NCBI RefSeq assembly: GCF_017051705.1
Contig: NZ_JAFIDJ010000002.1
Span: 640,384-704,383 of the forward strand
Direction: 5' to 3'
From: Algoriphagus lutimaris
GTDB taxonomy: Bacteria; Bacteroidota; Bacteroidia; Cytophagales; Cyclobacteriaceae
DNA length: 64,000 nucleotides
Shown here piece after piece: positions 18,891 to 27,343 of the stretch; the first letter of the stretch is position 1; each line of letters starts with the position of its first letter. The notes under the pieces are model-generated. The model was not told the origin of the DNA. It worked only from the letters and a program-made list of their open reading frames with translations, and did not search any database. The position numbers and the translations under genes are program-made.

Positions 18891-19655
18891 TCAACTCCCA
18901 TCGAGCCAAAGCTTAAAACGACCAGACCTCTCCTTGCTAACAATTACCTCAGTTGATGAAGATGGAGACAACTCTAATTTAAGCTTAGAATTAAAATAAT
19001 CATGAATGGCGCTTATTGAATTAATACGAGCTAAAAATGATCGGTTAAGCCTAAAAAACACTTTTGGATCTAACATTTTCTCCAATTCCTCTAAAGAATA
19101 GGAAACACTATACTTACTACCATCTAACGTATGAACTAACACAATACTATCATCTCTCTGAAAATAAGCAATTTGATCTACTGAAAGACTGATTAACTTA
19201 CTCCCATGACGAATTAGAAATCGTTCTTTATGCGCTTCTTTTGAATTTATTGAAATAGAATTTAATAAGCCCTGCCAATCATCCCTCTTCAAGGGAGAGG
19301 ACAACTGTCCACGCAGTTTTTTAATAGCATTTTTAAAATGATCTTCATCAACAGGTTTTAGTAGATAGGCCAAACTATTCAAATCAAATGCTCTAATGGC
19401 ATATTGATTGTAGGCCGTTGTAAATATCACAAAAGAGTCAATTTCGACCTCTGTTAAAATGTCAAAGCATTGCCCGTCAGTAAGCTCTACATCCATAAAA
19501 ATCACATCAGGAGAAGGATTAGACGATAACCAGTTTACTGCCTCTCGTACACTTTGCACGGGGCCTGAAATTTCAAACTCTGTAAGGTATTTTTCACACA
19601 ATCGTCGCAATTGGCGATATGCAGCCGCTTCGTCTTCAATTATTAATAACCTCAT
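18891..19655 (-). CDS. LytTR-family response regulator
   Basis: 254 residues. N-terminal receiver with IEDEAAA, phospho-acceptor Asp55 (FMDVELTDG) and KPVDEDH; C-terminal LytTR DNA-binding domain from about residue 150 (FLIRHGSKLISLSVDQIAYF; VHRS-like region RLNRSFLARINSI). It overlaps the kinase gene upstream by 20 nt, so both are on one transcript and form a classical LytS/LytR pair. The target genes are not evident from the window. Confidence 0.93.
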   Translation of the reverse strand: MRLLIIEDEAAAYRQLRRLCEKYLTEFEISGPVQSVREAVNWLSSNPSPDVIFMDVELTDGQCFDILTEVEIDSFVIFTTAYNQYAIRAFDLNSLAYLLKPVDEDHFKNAIKKLRGQLSSPLKRDDWQGLLNSISINSKEAHKERFLIRHGSKLISLSVDQIAYFQRDDSIVLVHTLDGSKYSVSYSLEELEKMLDPKVFFRLNRSFLARINSISAIHDYFNSKLKLELSPSSSTEVIVSKERSGRFKLWLDGS

Positions 19656-20679
19656 GCTTACCTATATTTAATAATGGTAATGAAACTCGAAAGATTGTCC
19701 CTTCCTTTTCAAAGGAGGGAAGTGATTGGCCTAATAAGCGATAGCGTTCACTTAAATTTACGAGCCCTATACGTGTAGAAGGATTCTTTTTCTTCCGCAG
19801 TTGCAGATTATTCTCAACAACTAAAACATCGTTCTCTACAAATATGTTGATATTGAGCGGATTAGCAACCTCTGCTATGTTATGCTTAAATGCATTTTCC
19901 ACTAATAATTGTAAAGACATTGGAGGAATATATTTAGTCCGAGCTTCTTTGCTGACCTCTATGGTGGATTTAAAAGAATCCTCGAAACGCTTTTTCAAGA
20001 GAAAAAGATAAGATTCAATCATATTTAGCTCATTTTCCAAAGTCACAAGCTCCTCATCTTGATGTTGCAATGAATAGCGGTACACCTCAGAAAATACGGA
20101 TAGGAATTTACTAGCTACTTCTGGGCTCTCATGAATCAGCGAATTCAAGGTGTTAAGATTATTGAATAGAAAATGAGGACTTATCTGATGCTTCAGGTTT
20201 TGGAATAAAGTTTCGGCTTGCTCCTTATGTAAACGTTCCGTTTCTAGCTGAGACTTTTGCCATGCTAAGAGATAAAATATACCCATCTGAAATCCCCCTA
20301 TGGCTAATACCAAAAATACACCCGGGATAGAGACTGTGACATTTTGTTCAAGGCTAAACCCATTTCCTGTATTTCCTTGTATATAAATTTCATACAAGCG
20401 AAGTATATAATAGGAAATATTGAAGGCCATCATCCCAAAAACGAGAAGAACAACTAGTTGCCATGTTAACTTTTTCAGTAAAGAGGCTTTAACTGAAAAC
20501 TTTCTATCAATCCATTTAGAGATCAGGTAACTGCCTTCCCATAAAACACTTGACATAGCAGTTAACCAAATAATTACTGGCCAATTTGCATCTTCGGTAA
20601 AGTGTCTTATTAAACTAAAAAACACCACTCCAAATAGCACCGGTACAGCTATGCGGAATATATTATTTATTCTCTCCAT
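19636..20679 (-). CDS. LytS-like sensor histidine kinase
   Basis: 347 residues. Four membrane helices in the first 150 residues, a short coiled coil, then the His_kinase domain (PF06580 type) with the phospho-acceptor motif ISPHFLFNNLNTLN and an HATPase region with LLVENAFKHN. Partner of the overlapping LytTR regulator. No known sensory domain. Confidence 0.92.
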   Translation of the reverse strand: MERINNIFRIAVPVLFGVVFFSLIRHFTEDANWPVIIWLTAMSSVLWEGSYLISKWIDRKFSVKASLLKKLTWQLVVLLVFGMMAFNISYYILRLYEIYIQGNTGNGFSLEQNVTVSIPGVFLVLAIGGFQMGIFYLLAWQKSQLETERLHKEQAETLFQNLKHQISPHFLFNNLNTLNSLIHESPEVASKFLSVFSEVYRYSLQHQDEELVTLENELNMIESYLFLLKKRFEDSFKSTIEVSKEARTKYIPPMSLQLLVENAFKHNIAEVANPLNINIFVENDVLVVENNLQLRKKKNPSTRIGLVNLSERYRLLGQSLPSFEKEGTIFRVSLPLLNIGKHEVINN

Positions 20680-20804
20680 TGTAATGGTTATTGACTATTT
20701 ACGGGTTAGTTAAGACCAACAATTGGCTTACAAATTAAGTTTTTTCTTTTGATTGCCTCCCAGCATAACTTAACTGTGAAAACAAATGACATTAAGATCA
20801 TTAT

Positions 20805-20841
20805 AAGGGTTCCTGACCATTTATGATGGTCGGGAACCCTT
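20805..20841. terminator. Long hairpin between two minus-strand units
   Basis: AAGGGTTCCTGACCAT (20805-20820) pairs with ATGGTCGGGAACCCTT (20826-20841), 15 of 16 bp, 5-nt loop. It lies downstream of the 20871-22121 gene on the minus strand and probably ends its transcript, though the T tract on that strand is weak. Confidence 0.7.
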
Positions 20842-20870
20842 TCTTAGATAAACTTGATCAGACAATTTGC

Positions 20871-22121
20871 TTATCGGTTAAATTCTGGCTTTTCGTCCGC
20901 TGGTGGGAAAATTAATAAATCAAAACCCTTGATCATTCTGTTTAAATCTTGATAGTCAGGATGTGTTATGATTTGAAATTTATTAGCATTCAAGTCCTCT
21001 CGCAACTTTCTTAGATCGATAACAGTCCAGCTATCTGTTTGATGAAAGTCAAGGAAGGTCTGAGCTCGATCTTTAAAATCCTTGCCTTCATAGGTCGCTC
21101 TGGATATAATTATATTAGTACTCTTTACCTGCTCTATTTCAGCAATTTCATGGGTTAAAGCCCCAATATCATAACAATCAAAAGAAATACTAGTCGTTGC
21201 CGCATGCTTAGAACCTATTTTTATAAAATAACGAGCATCTTTGTTTTCCTTTTCAAAAGCTTCATATTTATTCAGGAAATTTGACCTTATATAATTTACC
21301 CTATCCTCATGAGAATTATTTGATTTTTCGTAGATGTACCAACTATCATAAAGTTTCTTTAAAACATCTTGTGCATAGTGGTCATCCGCATCAAACATCT
21401 TCTCAAAGTTTTTAAAATCTTCATGCTCATATATAGAAGTTAGCATAGAGTTAGAGTTATTATTGTCTATGTTTTCAAACTCAGCTTCTATGCTTGCCCT
21501 AGCTTTTCCCCAAGCCGCTTTAATCTCTTTGTAGTTAGCATCATTGGACTTTGAAGCCACCATTTCATCTCCAAGAAATACTACTGAGAAAAAAAACTCC
21601 TGATCAATACCCCAGAAATCCATCTTGGTGTCCGCAAATTCCTCTAAGAAGTTTGCATCATCAACATAAAAAAACATAGGAATAGCAGACATTTCCATTG
21701 AAGGAATAAAATATTCTTTATTGAAGGCCTTAAGACTTTCTAGGGTTTGAACAGGATTGCTTGATAATTCTTTGAGCTTCTCGGCAGAATGAGGCCCCAC
21801 TTCAAAAGAAGCCACTTTATATCCTGATTGATCTAGCAAAGGAACCAGGTTTTTAGTTAAGATGGATATTTGCTTAGAATTATGGTTTTCTCCTAATACT
21901 AAGAATTTAGAACTGCTTACAGCATCTTTTAAAACAGCTGCACCATTTCCTTCAAATGAATTATCCTTAATATCAAAGTAGCTTACGGAGTTAGCCACTG
22001 TCAAAGAATCAAGTACAGGGATATCTCTTAAAGATTTTTGACCGAAAAGATTTGTGGAAGATATCATTGCCACAAACAGTGCAATGCATAAAAATCTGAC
22101 TTTATTTTTTGAATTTTTCAT
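20871..22121 (-). CDS. Secreted Ere/ChaN-like (erythromycin esterase superfamily type) hydrolase
   Basis: 416 residues with a signal peptide (about 1-27). The core motif VLGENHNSKQ (about residue 75) and a following conserved Glu (VASFEVGPHSAE) match the GE-x-x-H ... E arrangement of the EreA/ChaN-like fold; the C-terminal part carries IGSKHAATT. Related in design, but only distantly in sequence, to the gene at 46025-47266. Substrate unknown. The family assignment rests on motifs only. Confidence 0.6.
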   Translation of the reverse strand: MKNSKNKVRFLCIALFVAMISSTNLFGQKSLRDIPVLDSLTVANSVSYFDIKDNSFEGNGAAVLKDAVSSSKFLVLGENHNSKQISILTKNLVPLLDQSGYKVASFEVGPHSAEKLKELSSNPVQTLESLKAFNKEYFIPSMEMSAIPMFFYVDDANFLEEFADTKMDFWGIDQEFFFSVVFLGDEMVASKSNDANYKEIKAAWGKARASIEAEFENIDNNNSNSMLTSIYEHEDFKNFEKMFDADDHYAQDVLKKLYDSWYIYEKSNNSHEDRVNYIRSNFLNKYEAFEKENKDARYFIKIGSKHAATTSISFDCYDIGALTHEIAEIEQVKSTNIIISRATYEGKDFKDRAQTFLDFHQTDSWTVIDLRKLREDLNANKFQIITHPDYQDLNRMIKGFDLLIFPPADEKPEFNR

Positions 22122-23000
22122 GAGTAATGGTTTATTAAATGAATATCGTTTTGAATCAATTTATTTTTCCGAAAGGTGTAGAAATTGAGGTAGTGACTCA
22201 AGAGTCTACCTCCCGAAGCGTCTTAAATTGATTCCGAACCGACACTAAATGATAGCGAAAATTTTGAGTAAATCATTTCAAGTTCTTCCATAGGTAGATG
22301 TAGGTACTCACGGAATATTGGAGGCAAATTCATTTTGGCTAACAGAAATGGCTATGAAGCACTTCGATACAAGCTATTGGTAACTTTTATTAGCTCTACC
22401 ATAAAGCAAAATTGTAATTCATTGGATTGATATTATCCTTCTGCCTCAAGGAAGATCATATCCTCATTATCGATAAATTAAAAAAGTGAGATCAGCTGTT
22501 ACGATCAGGAGAAATTTGCCGTAAAATGGCTTTTATTGCTTCTGGTATTTAAGGATGTTTGATTTAGCAGATGGAAAAGGAATAAACGAACCTGCAACAT
22601 GCCATAGAACCCATTTGCTTACTCATTTCATAGCAGGATTCTCTGCATGTGAACCGCAAGTTATGCTTTCGCCTCGGGCTAGCTTCAGTGAAGCGGGACG
22701 ACAGATTGTAGAAATAAAAGGCAGCTAAGGTTAAGCAAACTGCAACAGCATTGGAAAATTTCGCGGGACTTTACATGATCACTTTCAATTAACATCTGCG
22801 TGACGATCAATCAGTTTCTCTAGCTGCCAACTTCAACGAAAGGACTAAGTTTGACCTACCGTATTGGGAAATGGTATATTCTGGTATATATGCCTTGGCA
22901 AGACCCTTTGGGTTATCTTATGCATGCGCTAGGTGCAATTTTAGAGATTTTTGTAGATAGAATATTAATTAAAAGATTGTTTGAATTTTGGGATTAGGCT
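22122..23000. other. Long gap with no gene recognised
   Basis: About 880 bp with no coherent reading frame in any of the six frames. It is bounded on the right by terminator T1 (23001) and the leader module. It may hold decayed cassette material; I could not identify any remnant with confidence. Confidence 0.5.
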
Positions 23001-23030
23001 CCTCAGAGCTATCTGGGGGATTTTTTGTTT
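23001..23030 (+). terminator. Terminator T1, second copy
   Basis: CCTCAGA pairs with TCTGGGG (one G-U pair) and six T follow. No intact gene lies directly upstream, so the terminator seems to have travelled with the leader module. Confidence 0.75.
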
Positions 23031-23033
23031 TAT

Positions 23034-23171
23034 GGCGGAAAAAAACGGAACTATCCAATATCCCCAAGGTAGTCATAACCGAAATTCTTATTTTACATTC
23101 TATACCCCTGTGGACAATGCGGATAGTTACGCAATAGACTATTCGGACTTGGGTTTATACATGTGTTGTGC
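23034..23171 (+). repeat. Cassette-leader module, copy 2 of 9
   Basis: Same blocks as copy 1 (CCAAGGTAGTC, TACCCCTGTGGACAATGCGGATAG reduced to key blocks, CGCAATAGACTA, ACTTGGGTTTATACATGTGTT), ending in the core TGTTGTGC of the next cassette. Confidence 0.85.
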
Positions 23172-23195
23172 TTCATTAAGACTAACCGCTATCCA

Positions 23196-24002
23196 ATGAT
23201 AAAATTCTTTAGAAAAATTAGACAAAACTTGCTCATGGAAAATAAAACTGGGAAGCCTGCCTGGCCGGTAGGCAGGTATTTTAAATATGCAATCGGAGAG
23301 ATTGTTCTTGTCGTTATTGGAATCTTGATTGCTTTACAGATTAATAATTGGAACGAGCAAAGAAAAGATAAAATAAAGGAACAAGGTTTACTTAAACAAC
23401 TGCAAGAAGATTATCAATCTAATCTTTTACAATTAGAAGAAAAAATGGCGACTAGGGAAATCTTGCTTAATTCGGCAGTTCAACTTTTGAATGCTATTGA
23501 TGAACCTGTTGGTGTTGTAAGAGATTCAGTAATTAAAGATCTCGCGAATATTAGGCATGATCCGACATTCGATCCTATAAGAAATAACTTAACCAGTTCG
23601 GAGAATTTAAGATTGATTCGCAACAACGAATTGAGGCGTTTACTATCAAACTGGTCATCTGATGTAGTTGGAGTGAAAGAAATCGAAACGACTTGGAGTC
23701 AATTAGTGAATGAGCAGTATCATCCAATTATCTCAGAATTAGGTTTGGGCAGAGATATCTATAATAGTTTTGTTAACGATTCTGAACATAATTGGCTATT
23801 AGATAAGAACTCAAATTCTTTTAAATCAGAAATTGGAATTTCAAAACTAAAAACAACATTAAATGAAATATTAATAAGTAAAAAATTGGAATCTATGATT
23901 TCTGCCTCTATTGTTTTTAATAGAGGTGCAAATCTGCAATCTGAGGCATTACGCCAAAGAATCTTGGAGATTTTAGAATTAATAGCAGACGAAATAAAAT
24001 AA
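23196..24002 (+). CDS. DUF6090-type small membrane protein, copy 2, with an in-frame palindromic insertion
   Basis: 268 residues from the ATG at 23196, chosen because it aligns with MIKFFRKIRQ in the paralogues. Membrane helix at about 38-56 and a helical C-terminal part. Compared with the paralogues (N-K-T-G-K-Y-F-K-Y), seven extra residues lie between TGK and YFKYAIGE, coded by a 21-bp near-palindrome. Function unknown. Flanked by perfectly matching cores. Confidence 0.83.
   Translation: MIKFFRKIRQNLLMENKTGKPAWPVGRYFKYAIGEIVLVVIGILIALQINNWNEQRKDKIKEQGLLKQLQEDYQSNLLQLEEKMATREILLNSAVQLLNAIDEPVGVVRDSVIKDLANIRHDPTFDPIRNNLTSSENLRLIRNNELRRLLSNWSSDVVGVKEIETTWSQLVNEQYHPIISELGLGRDIYNSFVNDSEHNWLLDKNSNSFKSEIGISKLKTTLNEILISKKLESMISASIVFNRGANLQSEALRQRILEILELIADEIK
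23256..23276 (+). repeat. 21-bp near-palindrome inserted in frame
   Basis: CCTGCCT and AGGCAGG form a 7-bp stem around GGCCGGT. It adds 21 nt (7 codons) relative to all other DUF6090 copies and keeps the frame. Confidence 0.75.
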
Positions 24003-24026
24003 CGAAAGCCAGCCTTCTGCAGACAG

Positions 24027-24157
24027 GCACAACAATGGCAATAAGTAATTGCTTGTTCTCACCTACTTCTTAAAATCCCTGCGGAATTTCCAATTTGGTG
24101 TATACTGGCAAAGTTAAGTGCTAACCAACGCAACTACTCATAGCCGAGACGTTGTCT
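24027..24157 (+). other. attC-like site S3
   Basis: Core GCACAAC (24027-24033), spacer AAT, arm GGCAATAAGTAATTGC (24037-24052), variable loop, arm GCAACTACTCATAGCC (24130-24145; 13 of 16 pair), spacer GAGAC, core GTTGTCT (24151). The left core pairs with the core at the start of its own cassette (23165) and less well with the right core of the same site. Confidence 0.78.
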
Positions 24158-24182
24158 TTCATTAAAACCTCCCAATAACTTA

Positions 24183-24666
24183 TCATATAAATTTTTAGAA
24201 AAATTCGTTTTGCTCTTATCGAAAACAATAAAACTGGAAAGTATTTAAAATATGCTTTTGGAGAAATTATTCTAGTCGTGATTGGTATCCTCATCTCATT
24301 ACAAATCAATAATTGGAATGAAGCTAAAAAGCTTAACAAGGAAGAATTAATAATACTTACCCATCTGAATGAGGATTTTAAAGAAAATAAACTAATGCTT
24401 GAAGAAACTATTAATCTCGAGAGAAATGTGATTTCTCACAGCAAAGCTCTTATTAATATTTTACAAACTAAAAATGCAGATGTCAGTTCAGATTTTGTAA
24501 TCAATTGTGTTGTAAAAGGAGCCAAATCCTGATGGAAACCAGAATTTATAACAGGAACCTAGGATGCTATGTAAGGTTCTGGCAAATTGAATGCATTATC
24601 TGATGATAATTTAAAACGTTTGCTTGCGCAATTTTCTACAGAGGTATAATTGGGTTTTGAGGTTAT
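24183..24666 (+). pseudogene. Dead DUF6090 cassette, copy 3, killed by nonsense changes only
   Basis: By eye about 95% identical to the intact copy at 39555-40313 over some 480 nt without any indel, but the start is ATC instead of ATG, codon 3 is TAA, and three further codons are stops (Trp to TGA near 24531, Ser to TAA near 24571, Glu to TAA near 24646). Homology stops near 24660 and the 3' part is missing. Homology on the left begins exactly at the GTT core (24151). Confidence 0.85.
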
Positions 24667-24749
24667 CAAGTGGAACGGTTTTTTTTTCTAAATCAGTGGC
24701 TCAAACACGCAACAAACCATACACAAAACCGCTGCAATAAAAATCATCC

Positions 24750-24814
24750 TAGGGACTAGTCCCTATTTCAACCCTTATTTGTGCCAGGTTTACCTTGTCT
24801 GCAGGGTATATTTG
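24750..24814 (+). promoter_or_regulatory. Palindromic operator plus TAnnTTTG promoter for the 24837 gene
   Basis: A perfect 16-bp palindrome TAGGGACTAGTCCCTA (24750-24765) lies 41 bp upstream of TATATTTG (24807-24814), which matches the Bacteroidota -7 element. The same arrangement occurs upstream of 55535 (minus) and 58055 (plus). Leader to the ATG is about 22 nt. Confidence 0.75.
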
Positions 24815-24836
24815 TCTGAACAAGACACATGAACTA

Positions 24837-25592
24837 ATGAAAAAAACTACATTTCTTTTTACTCTGATTCTTTTAAACTCCATTTATTCGTTTTCGCAAG
24901 ATTTAGGAACTAAAACACTAGAAGAGATTCGTCTAAAACAGATTGAAAACATCAAAAATCCTGAATTATGGGATATGGAACGAATGAAAGATGTTGATAT
25001 TGAACCAGAAAATGAACGTCTGCCTATCAGGTTTGGCGCTTTCCCCGTACCTCATTACAATAGCCTTTTTAGCTTTGACTATAGAGGAGGCGGAGAAGTT
25101 AATAATCGAATGGCTCGATCTTTACCAGACTATAAGATTACCGTGGAAGATAAGGAAATTGTGTTTCAAAGTTTTTGGATAGGCAACAGTGAATTATATA
25201 AAGAAGAACAACGAAATACAGCATTTTTTACTGTTCTTACAGTTATTGATACTGTTGATACTAATAATTTCGCTTTAGGTGCTTCTAATTTCATTTCAAG
25301 AAATCACCCGGATTATACTGGCCAGGGATCATTTATTACAAAAGACAACAAGGTCGAATTTGTTGCTTTTGCAACACCAGATAAAGGGAGCTATGCCATT
25401 GTGAACATGAGGCTTTTTCATCTGGAATATGGAAATATTATTTTAATCACTCCTCAAAAAGATGGTTCTTTTAGGTCTCTCCAGATAAAAGGCTCAGTAC
25501 CTCCAGCAGAAGCTAGTTTTGATTACATAAGAAGCAATGTCTTACAGAGAGAAGAAGTAATTAAGTTTTTTACTGCGGATGGAGTAATATAA
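24837..25592 (+). CDS. Secreted protein of unknown function (family with a decayed copy at 60.9 kb)
   Basis: 251 residues with a signal peptide (about 1-20, SFSQ). The start at 24837 gives the signal peptide and fits the promoter. No catalytic motif that I recognise; the middle holds RFGAFPVPHYNSLFSF and the C-terminal half is beta-rich (DNKVEFVAF, FHLEYGNIILITPQKDGSF). A frameshifted 3' copy lies at 60875-61216 directly behind an esterase that is under the same type of operator, so the protein may belong to that regulon (inference). A T2 terminator begins 9 bp after the stop. Confidence 0.7.
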   Translation: MKKTTFLFTLILLNSIYSFSQDLGTKTLEEIRLKQIENIKNPELWDMERMKDVDIEPENERLPIRFGAFPVPHYNSLFSFDYRGGGEVNNRMARSLPDYKITVEDKEIVFQSFWIGNSELYKEEQRNTAFFTVLTVIDTVDTNNFALGASNFISRNHPDYTGQGSFITKDNKVEFVAFATPDKGSYAIVNMRLFHLEYGNIILITPQKDGSFRSLQIKGSVPPAEASFDYIRSNVLQREEVIKFFTADGVI

Positions 25593-25600
25593 AACCCCCT

Positions 25601-25648
25601 AAGCGTAGATCACGATAACTATCGGTGCATCTACGCTTTTCTATTTTT
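25601..25648 (+). terminator. Terminator T2
   Basis: AAGCGTAGAT (25601-25610) pairs with ATCTACGCTT (25629-25638), 10 bp perfect, followed by TTCTATTTTT. A second small hairpin GGAATTTGTAATTCC follows. T2 recurs at 30668, 37988 and 51089 and, truncated, near 27040. Confidence 0.85.
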
Positions 25649-25776
25649 AGGAATTTGTAATTCCACTAGCCATTTCACAACAGAAAAACCAGCTCCAACA
25701 ACTACGTTATACAAGTCAAGATAAGTGTCACTATTTCCATACCCCGACAGTACTACCTATGGGATTTTTTTGCTTT

Positions 25777-25919
25777 CGGGAAGAATAAATTCGAAACTAT
25801 CCATTATCGCCAAGGAAGCCATACGCTAAATTCTTATTTTACATTATAAACCCCTGTGGACAATGCGTATAGTTACGCAATAGACTAGTCGGACTTGGGT
25901 TTATACAAGTGTTAGTGGA
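25777..25919 (+). repeat. Cassette-leader module, copy 3 of 9
   Basis: Contains AATAAATTCGAAACTATCC, CCAAGGAAGCC, CCCCTGTGGACAATGCG, CGCAATAGACTAGTCGGAC and ends GGGTTTATACAAGTGTTAG. Confidence 0.85.
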
Positions 25920-26983
25920 TATAAATCAAAAAGAATATGAAAAAAATCACAACTATTATTCTCACTGCATTTTTTTCCCTTCCTGGAATTACCTATGCCC
26001 AATCCATTGCAAATGAAATTATTGCATCTGGTACAGAGTTGATAGAACTGTTTGATGGTGGAGAGGGTTTCCTCTTAGAGGGACCTTGCATGTCCCCTAG
26101 TGGTGAACTATTCTTTACCGATATTCCATTTACTATGTTTAGTGGTTTAAAAGCTGGAATTATCTGGAAATACAATCTTGAATCAAAAGAACCAACAGTA
26201 TTTCGATCACCAAGTGGAATGGCAAATGGGATGGCATTTGATGCTGATGGGAATCTAATTGTTTGTGAAGGGGCTGATTTTGGAGGTCAGAGGGTAATTA
26301 GGACTGACATGTCAACCGGCAAAAGTGAGATAATAGCAGGTCTTTACAATGGCGAACCTTTTAATGGGCCTAATGATGTGGTCATAGATGAATCTGGTCG
26401 AATATATTTTACGGATCCAAGGTATTTCGGGCATGAACCCATTGAACAAAAAGTAATGGGAGTTTACAGAATTGACAATCAGGGTAAAGTAGAACTGATC
26501 ATTGCAAATGCGAGCAATCCTAATGGGATTATCATTTCTCCAGATCAAAAATCGCTATACATCGCAAATTTTGCAGTTCCCGGAAATTATGAATTTCCAA
26601 CTGCTAATTTCACAGGGGTAAGGCAAGTGAGTGAAGGGGAAATTTTAGCATATGACTTATTACAGGATGGTTCAGTCAAGTTTCGCAAAGAACTTATTAA
26701 CTTAGGGAACTTAGGACCTGATGGAATGACCATTGACATGGAAGAGAACTTGTATATTGCTCATGGTAACAAGGTTGGTATTTATAATAATCAAGGAGAG
26801 AAATTATATGAAATTGAAATCCCTAAAAGTCCGGTCTCCAATTTAACTTTTGGAAGAGAAAAGTATAGTAAAACGCTATTTATTACTGCTGGAAAAAGTT
26901 TGTTTTCAATTCAAACGCAAAAAGAAGGATATCATATTCCATTTAATAAATAAATGGCCGTGATAAATTGAACATCCACTAAC
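25911..26983 (+). mobile_element. Gene cassette with matching end cores (GTGTTAGTGGAT / ATCCACTAACAC)
   Basis: The 12-mer at 25909-25920 is the exact reverse complement of the 12-mer at 26974-26985. One gene (SMP-30 family) lies between. Behind the right core come ACC and GGCTATGCGATAATGCC, the usual start of a left stem arm, but the matching right arm is missing because other sequence follows. Confidence 0.85.
25937..26953 (+). CDS. Secreted SMP-30/gluconolactonase-family protein
   Basis: 338 residues with a signal peptide (about 1-22, TYAQS). Beta-propeller typical of the SMP-30/gluconolactonase/LRE family: LEGPCMSPSGELFFTDIP, FNGPNDVVIDESGRIYFTDPRY, NPNGIIISPDQKSLYIANF, LGPDGMTIDMEENLYIAHG. 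The Glu of LLEGP, the Asn of GPNDV and the Asp of GPDGM are at the places of the metal ligands. Likely hydrolyses a lactone or ester in the periplasm; substrate unknown. Single gene in a cassette with 12-bp matched ends. Confidence 0.88.
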   Translation: MKKITTIILTAFFSLPGITYAQSIANEIIASGTELIELFDGGEGFLLEGPCMSPSGELFFTDIPFTMFSGLKAGIIWKYNLESKEPTVFRSPSGMANGMAFDADGNLIVCEGADFGGQRVIRTDMSTGKSEIIAGLYNGEPFNGPNDVVIDESGRIYFTDPRYFGHEPIEQKVMGVYRIDNQGKVELIIANASNPNGIIISPDQKSLYIANFAVPGNYEFPTANFTGVRQVSEGEILAYDLLQDGSVKFRKELINLGNLGPDGMTIDMEENLYIAHGNKVGIYNNQGEKLYEIEIPKSPVSNLTFGREKYSKTLFITAGKSLFSIQTQKEGYHIPFNK

Positions 26984-27343
26984 ACCGGCTATGCGATAAT
27001 GCCCCCTCTAAACAAAGACCTCGATACCTATTAGGCACATCTACGCTTTTCTATTTTTAGGAATTTGTAATTCTCTTAGAGCGAGATCTGGGGAATTTTT
27101 TTTACCCCATCCAAGAATAGCAATATTGTTTGAACTGGTTAAGTTTCCAATTCCGCCCTATTAAAAAAATAATTTGATTTTTAGAAAATGTTGGTTTTAC
27201 TCCCTGCCACTACTCCACCTAAATCTTACCTATCTTTTATCAGTTCTTTTGTTAATCTAACCTAGATCAAATAACTTATCTAAAAGTATTGTATCATCAT
27301 CTATTTCAGCATTTTGCTGATTGATTAACATAAACCCGACCTT
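26954..27343. other. Composite intergenic region with truncated terminators
   Basis: Holds the right core and arm of the SMP-30 cassette, then the 3' half of a T2 (ATCTACGCTTTTCTATTTTT near 27030-27055) fused to a degenerate T1 (27080-27110), with no leader module. The last 200 bp before the glucosidase are not repetitive. Confidence 0.6.

Larger units (their letters stand above)
23165..24033 (+). mobile_element. Gene cassette with matching end cores (GTTGTGC / GCACAAC)
   Basis: TGTTGTGC at 23164-23171 is the exact reverse complement of GCACAACA at 24027-24034, just after the gene. The cassette carries one gene, the DUF6090 protein at 23196-24002. Confidence 0.8.
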
